64,000 nt of DNA from contig JAKZZE010000003.1 of the NCBI GenBank assembly GCA_024220505.1, positions 372,001 to 436,000 on the forward strand. Direction: 5' to 3'. This document shows positions 24,817-35,337 of the stretch, piece by piece (position 1 is the stretch's first letter; every line of letters begins with the position of its first letter). The translations under genes and the position numbers were made by a program. Origin of the DNA: Rhizopus arrhizus. Lineage: Eukaryota; Mucoromycota; Mucoromycetes; Mucorales; Rhizopodaceae. The notes below the pieces were generated by a model. The model did not search any database and was not told the origin of the DNA. It was given only the letters and a program-made list of their open reading frames with translations.

Positions 24817-25529
24817 TATTAGATATGGAGCCTACCGTTTTCGCTCTTAGATGGCTTCTTTTGGTTTGAAGAGAATAAAGTATCCTTTTGCTTTCCTTTC
24901 ATTTTCTAATGTGTTTTCAAGAGTGAAATATATGAACAAAAAGAAAAAATGTCTTCAGAAATTGATTCAAATGTTAAAAGGAAGTACTCCCATCCCGTTT
25001 ATATAGATTTATTCAAACACAGCCATAACTGAATAATAGCAATGCGCCTACAATGAGCTTACACCATATAGTAGCTTGCAATAGAAGATACTTGTTTTCT
25101 AGATTCACATAGAATAGTAGTTACACATAGTAGGTAGGACTCGAGAAGTTATTAGCATCTGAATGTGTCAAGCTTTTTATGTTTTTTCATCAAACCTCAA
25201 CGATAAATATGTTAAGAACATACTTGATGATCATAAAATGTTGGACCGTCATCTTGTAATGTCACTGCATAATGATGATGCATTCACTGATCAAAATCTC
25301 CATTAAAGGTCCTTTGCTGAGCCCAACAAAACTGTTTTAATCATACCAATTCTCGCAAGGTTTATATTCTAAAAAGGTACGGTGTTATGAAAATATCATA
25401 GTATGATTTTAAAAGCATGTTCACATGGGTGTTTTATTACAAAAGTGGATGATTTGACCAGAGAAGCCATAAGAAACTTGATTACAAGCATCAGTATTTC
25501 GACTCGATAAGTTTTCATTCAACGATGTT
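24817..25529. other. No gene seen
   Basis: This AT-rich stretch lies between the Fanzor pseudogene and a dead transposase. It probably contains the right end of the former and the left end of the latter, but no matching inverted repeats could be identified by eye. Confidence 0.35.
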
Positions 25530-26523
25530 TGAGCTTTCCTTTAACTATAGCCTCAAACTGCTCAATTGGGTTGAGCTCTGACGAACAAGGAGGGAAGTAC
25601 ATTACTATAACCTCTACTCTCAATTTTTCTTATCATTGGATGAGACTTATGAATAGTACAGTAATCTATTATAAGATAACTACCCATAAGACTTTCGTCC
25701 ATGTCCATGATATCAAGCTCATTTATAAATCTTACAAAGTGGACAGTAGTTGTACTTTTTGCTACTGGCTTATTGTTCTCGATGACAGTACTCTCCTCCA
25801 CATCAATGTACTCTATAGTAGGCTCTTCAATAATAATGTCGCCTGCTCTTTGCTCTTTACCTCCTGCAAGCTCTTTTTTTTTTGTTTGGCAGCCTCTCAA
25901 TAAAAACGCAGTTCTTAGTGTAACCCAGATCCGAGCCTTTCCACTTCATGAGCCACTCGTATCTTGTTTGCAAGTTATTGTCATACGGTCGAAGGTTGGC
26001 TTCTTTATTGAAATGAGCATGCTGTTTCTCAAGTATTGGTTCATTTAAGACTTTGAAATCTTCAAGTCCTCAAACTGCGATTTCAGAGAATCAATAACGT
26101 CATCAGCACAAAGTTGTGAGTCTTTTTCTATTATTTGTTGAATGTGCTGCTCGAACTCAGGATTCAGTGAGCTGGATCGACCGGGATTTCTTTGTAACTT
26201 TTTGTAAGCTACCTTCCCAGTTTCTTGATAGTGTTTCCACCAGCGCATAACAGTATGAGAATTAATTCCAAGATCCTTTGTATGCAAAGTCACTTTTCCT
26301 CTTTCCGTAGGGCCCTCGATCATTCAGTCAATAAATATCTCTCTGGTTTGATCGTTGTAGTCTTTGTAGACGCTGCTTTCTTGATCACTTTTATAGCCTT
26401 TTTTGTTGGATATTTTGAAGTAGTTTCTTTCTCTGCTGGTTTGAGACTCAAGTAGGGCTTTTGACTCGTTATGGTTTCAAGTATTATGTTTGGATCACTG
26501 ATTTCGGTTAACGCACCTTCCAT
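25530..26523 (-). pseudogene. Degenerate Tc1/IS630-type transposase
   Basis: On the reverse strand the pieces follow the order of a DDE transposase. The N-terminal leader ends ETTSKYPTKKAIKV. A helix-turn-helix follows (VTLHTKDLGINSHTVMRWWK, then GRSSSLNPEFEQHIQQIIEK). After a frame break comes YEWLMKWKGSDLGYTKNCVF, the strand before the first aspartate. The next piece carries MDESLMGSYLIIDYCTIHKS, where D-N is now D-Y in the second catalytic motif, and MIRKIESRGYSNVLPS, the start of a worn LPPYSPELNP region. Three frames and several stops are involved, so it is inactive. It is related to the intact transposase at 27.7-29.0 kb but diverged enough to be a separate family member. Confidence 0.75.
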
Positions 26524-26944
26524 CGGATCGAAGACTCTCTCTCTATCCTTATTGTAGATATTATTGTGTTCGTCTTCATAAAAAAAATGTATTTTTTATC
26601 ATGTTATTCAATTGTTCGAGCGAAAGGTAAGAAATAAAGCTTTTATATCATAGCTGACAACAATCCCTCAGTAACGTCAATTTGACTTGGCCCAAAAAGA
26701 CAATGTAAAATTTTTAAAAGCGACGATTATTTACTAGCAAATGGCTGTATATTTTTTAGATAACGCCATTTTCTTATAGATAACCGCCATTTATTTTTTC
26801 AGAACTATGCTTTCCTACAGTGTACGTCTAAAGGCTGCACAAGAATAAATTCCTCATACATAAAAAAAATTTTTTTTTTTCAGAACTGAAAATTTACCAG
26901 TCGCACTGTTCATACATAAAAAAAAAAAAACTAGTCGCACTATA
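26524..26944. other. Non-coding flank with CGCCATT-type short repeats
   Basis: No coding region is seen. Two similar segments at about 26758-26796 (TAGATAACGCCATTTTCTTA and TAGATAACCGCCATTTATTT) resemble the GGCGGTT subterminal repeats of the transposon at 27.6 kb in reverse, and A/T runs are abundant. At 26953-26962 the string CAGTTAGCGC, preceded by TA, equals the first ten bases of that transposon's terminal repeat, and LINE sequence follows directly. Confidence 0.4.
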
Positions 26945-26954
26945 CAGTTAGCGC

Positions 26955-27595
26955 CCTTAGAGCAACGTCGTGATAACACTAACTCTGTCCTTTTATCTGC
27001 CTGTCGTGTTGACCTAAAGGTTGATCCTATACTATGGCTCCCAATGACCCCCGTCGAACGTAGTCGCTTACTCCGTTGGCGTCTCGGTTGGCTTCCTGGT
27101 GGCCTCCCCAAACCGTGTATCTACCACCCATTTGATCTACTAACAAGGACTCATGCCATTGAATGCCTTCATATGCATCGACGTCTGCAAATGCCACAAT
27201 CTATCCCTGACCTTCTGTCATTTCTCTTAAACAAGCTGCCCACTTCCAAAAAGAAACCAACCGACAAAAACCTCTCAAAGCATATTGCATGGTCTATTCG
27301 TTGGCCAATTATCTGTCAAATTTTACATGAACTAGATTATTTGTATCACGATCAAATCTCTCCCGATGTTCCCCCTCTTGGTCAAAAATTATTATCTTGG
27401 TTATTCTCTAGCTCTTAAATGTATTGATTACACCTCCCTATCATCTTCCCTTCTTTATCCTTTTTACCTTTTTGGCTATCAAAAAGGTTTTTAGTGTCTC
27501 TAACACTTCTTTGAACTGGCCCGGGCAATACAATATGTCAAATATTATGTGCTCATTTTGGGTTTTAAAATTTTTACAAATAAAAAAATTATTCT
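26955..27595 (+). mobile_element. 5'-truncated LINE fragment (3' end of reverse transcriptase ORF)
   Basis: The plus strand encodes the last ~150 residues of a LINE ORF2 without the polymerase core: VDPILWLPMTPVERSRLLRW, then RLGWLPGGLPKPCIYHPF, HAIECLHMHRRLQMPQSI and WPIICQILHELDYLYHD, stopping at 27416-27418. The same blocks occur in the longer LINE at 52.9-54.2 kb (ERSRVLRWRLGWLPGG; ILHELDYYFHD). A 3' untranslated tail of about 175 bp follows with GGCCCGGGCAATAC and TGCTCAT, also shared with that copy, and an A-rich end (ACAAATAAAAAAATT). 5' truncation is normal for LINE insertion. Confidence 0.8.
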
Positions 27596-27604
27596 TTAAT
27601 CGTA

Positions 27605-29122
27605 CAGTTAGCGCAACACTAAAGGGCGGTTTTTTTTTCCAAAGGGCGGCTACTGTTTTCTCAAAGGGCGGTTACAATTTTCTCAAAAGGCGGTTTTCGA
27701 TCCTCAGTAGATATTTTTTACAGTTGTTTGTGACATTTTATTAGATAGGATTGCCTTTTAAGCAATATTCAAATATGTTTACCGAATGTTGTACAAATGC
27801 TCGAAGATGTTCTGGAGGAACATTATTGTAAGCCTCAGTTATTCTTGTTGATAAATCCTCTTTGGTTTGAAATTGACTACGTTTGACCTTATTTTTAACT
27901 ATGGACCAAAATTGCTCAATAGGATTAAGCTCAGGGGAATAAGGAGGGAGATAAATGCACTTATATCCTCTCTCTGTCACCATAGTATCAATCTCGTTAG
28001 ATGTATGGATTGGTGCATTATCCATAACTATATAATATTCTTTCATTTCCGGAATGCAATCCATTTTATCCATTGTTTTCTGAATAAAATTCATATAATG
28101 GCCAGTGACAGTTCCTTTGGAAGCAGGCTTCTTTGGTTTTGATGGTGCTTTTCTTTTGCGATTACCAGAATCGATTTTTAGCCTTTTGAATGTGTGTTCC
28201 TGAGGATTTCGAAGCTCCATTGACACGACATACTTCGCCGAGATTGCACCCAAAACTGTGTGTGATACTGCTCTGGTGGTAGGAGTGATTACAATAGCTG
28301 GTATGCCCTTAATAGACCATCCTCCTGGAGGCCTCATATTGATATCGAAGGCTGATTCATCAACAAAAACACAGTTTTCAAGGTAATCCATATCTGTTTT
28401 GCCCCACTTCTCAACCCACGCTATGCGGTTTGCAATTTTGGTTGAATCGTTTCTGGGAGCTGGATGACGAGTGATTTTTTTGAATGAAAGGTTGCATTCT
28501 GTTTTGAGGAAACTTCTCACACTTGATTCTTTCAGTGCGAATGATTCGAATTTTTCAGTAAGTGAACAAACTGCATCCACAACCCTGGCTTGAGGATTAC
28601 TGTCATAAAAATTTAAATGGTGAATCTTATGCTTCTCATCAAGCTGGCCTGCTGATTTATTGATTTTATTGGTTTGTTTTTCGAAGATATTCCAATCTTT
28701 ATCCTCTTTCAGTCTCCTAGCCCATTTCTGTGCAGTTCTTTCAGCAACACCGCCTGCTAATCTACCAGATTTGGCAGCATTGAACAACTTAATCCTATTG
28801 TAATAGACAAAAAGCAGTTTCTGATCATTGGTGTAGTTGTTATAACTCCTACCCCTATTGATCTTTACGTTGGTGGCAATCTCCTCCATCTCAGCATCTA
28901 AGGCTTCCAACTCAGTGTCCTTCTGCTCTGTATTTTGCTTCTCGCAGTAAAGTCGAAGACGAGTTAATGTTTTTAGATGGAAGGGGTTAATCTCTTCTTC
29001 GCATTCCATCGCATCGCGCCCATTTTCATCACAAATGTTTCCCTGGCCATCTTCATGAACTCATTTAACAAAAATAAAGAAAAGAGAATTATAAAAACCG
29101 CCCTTTAGTGTTGCGCTAACTG
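27605..29122. mobile_element. Intact Tc1/mariner-type DNA transposon, 1518 bp
   Basis: The ends are perfect 30-bp inverted repeats at 27605-27634 and 29093-29122, beginning CAGTTAGCGCAACACTAAAG and ending GGCGGTTTTT. Both are flanked by TA (27603-27604 and 29123-29124), the target duplicated by Tc1/mariner elements. Inside the left end, GGGCGG units recur at about 27640, 27663 and 27688, possibly transposase-binding sites. A single uninterrupted transposase gene fills the interior. Perfect repeats and an open gene indicate a recent, possibly active insertion. It lies only about 10 bp from the A-rich end of the LINE fragment. Confidence 0.93.
27741..29009 (-). CDS. DD34E transposase of the Tc1/mariner-type element
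   Basis: The 422-residue protein begins at the ATG 29007-29009. Residues 1-60 are acidic and charged. About 70-230 form the DNA-binding half, with helix-turn-helix candidates GGVAERTAQKWARRLKEDKD and LKESSVRSFLKTECNLSFKK. The DDE catalytic domain follows: the first aspartate in YLENCVFVDESAF, the second in YYIVMDNAPIH, and the final glutamate in LPPYSPELNPIEQFW. Thirty-four residues separate the last two acids, the Tc1 spacing. A basic insert (GNRKRKAPSKPKKPAS) sits between the first two acids and may be a nuclear localisation signal. No stops or frame shifts interrupt it, unlike the relatives at 2.4 and 25.5 kb. Confidence 0.93.
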   Translation of the reverse strand: MECEEEINPFHLKTLTRLRLYCEKQNTEQKDTELEALDAEMEEIATNVKINRGRSYNNYTNDQKLLFVYYNRIKLFNAAKSGRLAGGVAERTAQKWARRLKEDKDWNIFEKQTNKINKSAGQLDEKHKIHHLNFYDSNPQARVVDAVCSLTEKFESFALKESSVRSFLKTECNLSFKKITRHPAPRNDSTKIANRIAWVEKWGKTDMDYLENCVFVDESAFDINMRPPGGWSIKGIPAIVITPTTRAVSHTVLGAISAKYVVSMELRNPQEHTFKRLKIDSGNRKRKAPSKPKKPASKGTVTGHYMNFIQKTMDKMDCIPEMKEYYIVMDNAPIHTSNEIDTMVTERGYKCIYLPPYSPELNPIEQFWSIVKNKVKRSQFQTKEDLSTRITEAYNNVPPEHLRAFVQHSVNIFEYCLKGNPI

Positions 29123-29124
29123 TA

Positions 29125-29721
29125 CAGTGCTTCCACTCTCAATATACCAGATGTTTTTGATACTTGTGTCAGGGTAAATTGCCCAGAAAAAGGGGACAGA
29201 CTTGGTCACATGTTTGAAGCTAATTAGCCCAGCTGCTTGAAAATTAATTACCCGGTAATTTGATCAGCTTCTTGTCAAAATGATTCTATCTAGGTTAAAT
29301 TCGATACGACTCTACATATAAAGCTTATAAACGGATTTTATATTTATTTGAAGAAGGCATGGGAGCAACGATAAGTACATATTTAATTATTGTTATGATG
29401 AGGGAAATGGCTTTGTACCTTGCCTAAGATACACAACGCTGTATTATATTAGTGTTTTTTTCGATTTTGAGTTGTTGCTGCATAACAATGATATTGCTTT
29501 TGAACAGCTCAGAAGGGGTATTTATCTCTCTCTCTCTCCTGTCCACATTGTTTATTTTTTATTAACAAAAAAAATTCTTGAACGATAGAGTGGCTCTTTA
29601 TGATGTTATAGGGGTGTGGCAATAATAGACAAAAGCTTTATAGAGGTACTATCAATAACTAGCTTTTATTTTTTGTTTTTTTTTAAAAAAAAAAAGAAAA
29701 AGGAAAAAAGAAAACGGATTC
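29125..29721. other. Intergenic, no gene seen
   Basis: This AT-rich flank between the Tc1/mariner-type element and the orphan gene on the minus strand has a short CT run at 29528-29540 and an A/T palindromic stretch at 29672-29710. The last hundred bases are probably the 3' untranslated region of the orphan gene. Confidence 0.4.
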
Positions 29722-31410
29722 TTAATGGTATGACTTCAATTTTTTTTGTGCTGTTTTGCTTGATGACGATGTTGTTGGCATATTTGGGAGGGGCCTTCTC
29801 TCCAAACAGTTATCAAACCATGAAATGTCATTTTCATTGGATTTATTTTTGGACGAAATGATTTCAAACACTTCCTTGACAATTTCGGAGCACACCCAGG
29901 TAGAAAGAATAACTGGTAAGACAGTAGGTCCAAACTGATCCACAAAGTTGCTAATCACCAACGTCTTGCATCTTGAAACACGCGAAATGTACTTGGTGGG
30001 TCTGTCCAACTCAATCAGCGTGCTTGACAAGCCAGAATGAATAAATCCAACAGTGCGAATCGCCTCTGAACGATGATCAAAGTTGATTTCCTTGAGTAAA
30101 GAGTCCAACATGTCTTTCAGTGCACGTGGTAACTTGTAGAAGCCTTCATTCATAAAATTTGTACCAGATTCATCATCAATCTTTGGCTTGGCTTCACTAG
30201 CACCAAACTCCAAAGGGGCAGTATGTTGCTTATTGTATTGTCTAAAAATTAAGTCGCACTTGTGACCATACTTAGATCGACTGATTTTTGAAAAGGATCC
30301 AATGGTTCTTGTGTTATTCTTCCTTTTCTTAGTCCCTAGACAAGCAGACTCACCACCGACAGCCTCAATATCCTCTAATTTATCGAAACAAGATTCGATC
30401 ATTGACCAAATGTGGGTTTGATACCATCGTTCGTTATGAGGCCTATTCATATTACCATTTTCGTATTCTCGAACCAGGGAAAAGATAACCAGAGTGATCC
30501 AGTCCTTGTCAGCGCTTTCTTTGTTGTAGTCAGAGTGAAAAGTGTGATTATTTCCTAAAGCAGTTCGAAGCTTAGCTGTGCTGTCTTGGTTGTATTGATT
30601 TAAAAACTTTTTCAAAGAATCTGGAGGCTTTGGAAAGCTTTTCTTTTTATAGTTTATGATTTCTTGGAGTTCTTCTTCAGTAAATACATTGTAAGAGGTG
30701 TAGTTCTTGTCGTATGGGTCAATAATCAATGATCGGCTCGGATGATCAGACTCGCACTGCAAACCAAACATAAAAAGCTCATCATCCACACATTTACCAG
30801 TTGAAAGATACCATTTGTTGTTTTGATTTAATTTTTTAAACATGTTTTCAAATGGAATGTTATGTTCATCAACTGTATCATTTGCAGGTTCAATCTTATC
30901 TTCTTCAAAATCATCGATACCCTCTCTTGAATTGTTTATATTATAATCTTCATGACTAATACTATTTTCTTGATTTTTATCAGCCTGGTTATTTGTTTCA
31001 GAATCAGCCTCAATCAATTTAATTTCATCTTCAATTAGCTTATTTTTAATGATCAAGGAAAGGTATTTCTTATTTATCATGAGCTTCTGCCTGGTCTTCA
31101 AGTAAAAAAACTGTCTCACCAACGTAGTATCTAGCAGCTAAACAAAATTTTAATAATTAATACAAGCTTTAGAAAAAAAAAATACGCGTACTTCTTTTGG
31201 TTTCTTTTGGTGCTTCCTGGCCCACAGAATAGCCTCTCTCTTTGTATTGTGTTTCAAATTCAAGCTACCAATATTAATCAAAGCTCCTTCAAGTACACGT
31301 AAGCAAGAGGACCAATCTTCACACTTCGAATTCTTAGCAAAGGCAAGCGCTTGGAACGTTGTATCTGGTTTCCAGTTGTTTAGAATCCATTCCGTATGTG
31401 AAACTTCCAT
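29722..31410 (-). CDS. Unrecognised protein with a PD-(D/E)XK-like nuclease motif
   Basis: Two exons are inferred. Exon 1 runs from the ATG 31408-31410 (MEVSHTEWILNNWKPDTTFQ) to HQKKPKE. A GTACGC...TTTAG intron of about 60 bp follows, and exon 2 continues with LLDTTLVRQFFYLKTRQ to the stop at 29722. The protein is about 550 residues. Its middle is acidic and asparagine-rich. Around residues 230-310 of exon 2 it has RWYQTHIWSMIESCF, a helix with a conserved-looking glutamate, then SRSKYGHKCDLIFRQ and APLEFGASEAKP. The D-x14-E-x-G-x-S-E-x-K pattern resembles the PD-(D/E)XK nuclease fold found in fungal and protist selfish or effector-like families. The C-terminus is serine- and lysine-rich. Function is unknown; the nuclease assignment is inferred from the motif only. 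A LINE poly-A tail ends about 20 bp upstream of the ATG. Confidence 0.6.
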
Positions 31411-31541
31411 TTTTCTAAGGAGAAAAGATTTTTTTTTTTTTTGTAAATAAATAGCTTATTTTTATTTACAAATTATAATAGGAGTCACACGTCTGAGAGC
31501 GGTATGAACCAAACGGAACAGAGTGTAGGCGATGGAACATG

Positions 31542-34500
31542 CTAGTCAAGGTCGAGTCTGCCCCTTTTGAGGGTGGCAAACTGCGACATAGTACGAGTGA
31601 CTAACTGTTTATCAATAAAAGGAAAGCCGTCAATAGTAAATCTCCAATGGGCACGCCAGATAACGGAAAGCACACAGCAGCTGAGAGTCCAGAGATCAAT
31701 GTTGTCAACAAAAGTAAACTGCTGAAAAGACCAGAGAATTGAGCATACATCGTCTTGAGTGAAAGTGAGGTGTGGACTAAAGAAATTGAAGGCATCTAGC
31801 TATACTCTCCATTTCTTAGGACAGCGGACGAAGAGGTGCTCTAAGTCTTCAGTATTAGCAGAACAAAATTTACATTGTAAAGTGGTCAAATTGTTGTCAA
31901 ATCTTGAAAGAAGTGAATGGCTATAGAGTTTATGGTGGAATAGACGATACCATAAAGCCCGGCTTTCAGGCGAAACAGGCATTTTCCAAAAAAGTGACCA
32001 CTTGGAGGTTGGTATTTGTGGCATTGCCGATGATGGTAGAGATTGTTGTATTAGAGACAACCGAAATGGTTTAGGTTTGTAATTGATCCATTGGGGCTGC
32101 AAACAGAAGGCATCGATGAACGCTGAATCATCTACTTCACCCAATGGTTGATTTTGATTCAATATATGAGGCCAGATAAGCTGATTTAGCTTGATGGTAC
32201 GATTATGGATATCTCGGCTTAACTTAGAAACCAGACGAGGGGAGGAAGGCTGGTCAGATGACAATAAAGGCCGTATACATCCAAAGTGGTGATCATACGT
32301 AAAAAATTGAGACACCTTGAGTTTTTTGTGTCGTGATCGAGTAATCCAATAATCAGTGGGAATCATAGCGAATATAGCAGACAGAGGCAAGCGGAGAAGT
32401 GTGGCAGGAGTACACTTTGTCTGTTCTGTATCTGAATATCCGAAAGAATCAACCGCCTCATATATATTTTGCATAAAGTTATTGGCGTGAGCAGCAGGAC
32501 GTAATCGTAAAAGAGGGAAAAAGAGAGCCAGTCTTGTTCCAGTATTTCCTGAATGGAAACGACGTATATGATCTAGCAATATAGGTTGACTACAAGACTG
32601 AGGGTGGTTGTCTTCCAGGTCTTGACGAAGCCAGCGTATCTGTAGGTTGTGTCGTTGAATTTGTGGATCCAAAAGACCTAACCCACCTAACTTTGGATCT
32701 AAACAGAACTGCGTGTATTTGATTCTTAGGTTTGCAATTATGCCAGACAAACTGATAAATCGCAGAATTGAGCCGTCGAAAGAAGGTAGTCGGCAAATAA
32801 ACCATCCGCAAAACATACCACAATTTAGAAAGTATTAATGCATTCACGGTGGCAACGCGTCCTTTGATAGAAAGTCTACGTTGAGAGTAGATAGTACATT
32901 GAGATTTCACTGTCTGTAACAACTGTTGTTCTAGATAACGACGTTGATGAAAAGACTGAATCAAGGGAAAGCCAAGATATCGAAGTGGACTAGGTGACGA
33001 ATGATCGTGCCATTTGGAAATACCTTGTACTGCTAGAAAAGCAATCCACTCTGGGTAGGAGCGTCCATCCAAAGAAAATGCTTCAGCCTTATGAATATTA
33101 ACCTTAGCATTGGATACAGACCCATAGCGGTCTAAATGGTGGCGTAGGCGACAGCAATCATCCGTGGAATGCAGCAGGACACATACATCATCCGCATAGG
33201 CAAGTACCTTTAAGGGAGGAGGTATGGTATTGGATGTTGTGGTGGCCGAGTTGCTCACAAATTGGAATTGGAAACCTTGAAAGGAAGAACCTTGAAGGAT
33301 ATGCCGAAGAAACGGTTCCAGCGCAATGTTGAAAAGAAGAGGCGATAATGGATCGCCTTGTCGAAGACCACGACGCTGATCAATTCTGTTGGTAAAATAC
33401 CCATTGATATTGATTCTCACCGCATTTCCAAAGAAAAGACTCTCAAGAGAATGGACTAAAGATGGAGGAAAACCAAAGACCAGCATTGTTTGACGCAAGT
33501 ACATAGGGTGGACGCGATCATAGGCCTTTTCTTGATCTAATAAGAGACCAATCTCAGGCCGTTTTTGAACATGAGCTTGTTCCATGAGTATGTTGAGAAT
33601 CATGCCATTTTCAGCTATAAAGCGATCACCAAGAAAACCAGTTTGATAACGATTGATAATTGTGTCCATAACGGATCTCATCCGTTGGTTAATAATGCGT
33701 GTGTAGATCTTTGCATCACAGTTGATCAAGGAAATTGGTCTCCAGTTTTTTAGGGTAGAGAGATCCCCTTTCTTTGGCAGTAATCGTACACGTAAATCTT
33801 GCCATGATGAAGGAAAGGAACCAGTAGCTAGCGCGGTGTTGTATATCTTGGTAATAAGATCCTTTAACGGTGAGAACTGATAAATGAGATGCATGAAGAC
33901 ATAGTCTAAACCATCCGATCCAGGACTACTTTGCTTCCCAATGACTTTCTTTGACTGTTCAATTATGTCCTCAATCGTAATTGGTGAGATGAGATAACGA
34001 CGATCATCTTCAGTTAATTGTGGTAGATCTGCTATATCTTGCAGGTAGCAATCAATATCATGCTCATCCACAGGATCAACGGAATAGAGTTCTTGGTAAA
34101 ATGCTTGACTAACCTCCATGAGTTGTGTACGAGAGGATACAGTCGATCCAGATGTAGTATTTTGTAAACAATTTATGCTTTGTTCTACGGTTCGTACCTG
34201 GTGTATCCGCTTGAGATAACCGGCCGATTTTTCTCCATGTTCTCTCCAACGTATTCCCGCCTTTAATGCTGCAATATCCACCAACTCTTGTTGAAGAGAT
34301 TCAATTTGTTGGTCCATAACAGGAAGACACTGTAGCCGGATGGCTATGGATGGCTGGCTTCGGAGGAAAGCATTTCGCTTGCGCTGTAAGACCTTAATTG
34401 ACTTTTTACGCCAGTTGGTGTAGTCGACTGCATAGCGTTGAGTAAATAGCCGTATCTCAGATTTGACATAGTCCCATTGTTCTTGTGCTGTCATCTGATT

Positions 34501-35337
34501 AGGCAAAGAAGATACAATACCTGTTAGTCGTTGCTTTAGTTGTACGCGGTACGCTTTTTGTTGAGCCAAAATGGGGTTGGCACGCCAGAGACCAAACCCA
34601 GTGGGAGTTTGGCCTAAATTAATCGAAAGAGAGAGCAATTGATGATCAGTCCACGAAGAGTGTAGTCGGTGTATATCGGTAGACTTAAGCATTGGGCGCA
34701 TCTGATTACTAATGAAGATGTAATCGATTGTAGAGTAGATCTCATCATTGCGGCGGAATATTGGGATATTACTATTGTCCCCACTGTGCATCACGTTATA
34801 AAAGGATGCCTCTAGATATGATACCCATTTTAGAGATGTTTGAGTTGACAAGTTACGACGATGATAAGAATAATTGAAGTCGCCAAGGATAATGATCCGG
34901 TGTGGGTCAATATCAGATACAGAATTGAGAGCATCTAACACAGAATCAAAAAACTCTCTTCTGTCCTTACCTGTAGAAGCTGGAGCATAAACCACTAATA
35001 CAAGGAAAGGAGCATAAAAATTTTGTGGATGACTGATTTTGGATAGAATAATGCGAGGGTTTGACGGAATCAGATTGTCTGATAGTTGATATTTGGAAGA
35101 AAAGGAAAGTAAGCCACAATGGCGAGTCCATAGGGACTGAGATGCTTGAAATTGTACATTGATGAAGTTTTCATGGTCTGTGGTGGTGTGTGTTTCTTGA
35201 AAGGCCATTATGTTGAAATTTAAAGAGCGTAAGTAGCGTATGAAATTGGATTGTTTTTGGGTATCATGGGTCTTCACCAAACTGTTACAGTTCAATGAAG
35301 AAATGTTGAATAATAGTTCTTTCGATCTATTATTCAT
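31542..35337 (-). pseudogene. LINE ORF2: endonuclease-reverse transcriptase, disrupted
   Basis: The ATG at 35335-35337 shares its A with the TAA of ORF1. Residues 1-230 are an AP-endonuclease-like domain (ISSLNCNSLVKT; MAFQETHT; RIIILGDFNYSYHRR; YIFISNQM; WTDHQLLSLS). A linker follows, then the reverse transcriptase from about residue 430 (LPKKGDLSTLKNWRPISLIN; LLLDQEKAYDRV; GLRQGDPLSPLLFNIALEPF; and the catalytic VLAYADDVCVLL). Near 32.7 kb the frame shifts. The continuation (LDPKLGGLGLLDPQIQRHNL) reaches a cysteine-histidine tail (CKFCSANTEDLEHLFVRCP) and then a TAG at 31797-31799, after which the same frame stays open to 31542 with IWRAHWRFTIDG. Both lesions are needed to explain the broken frame. 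Confidence 0.88.
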
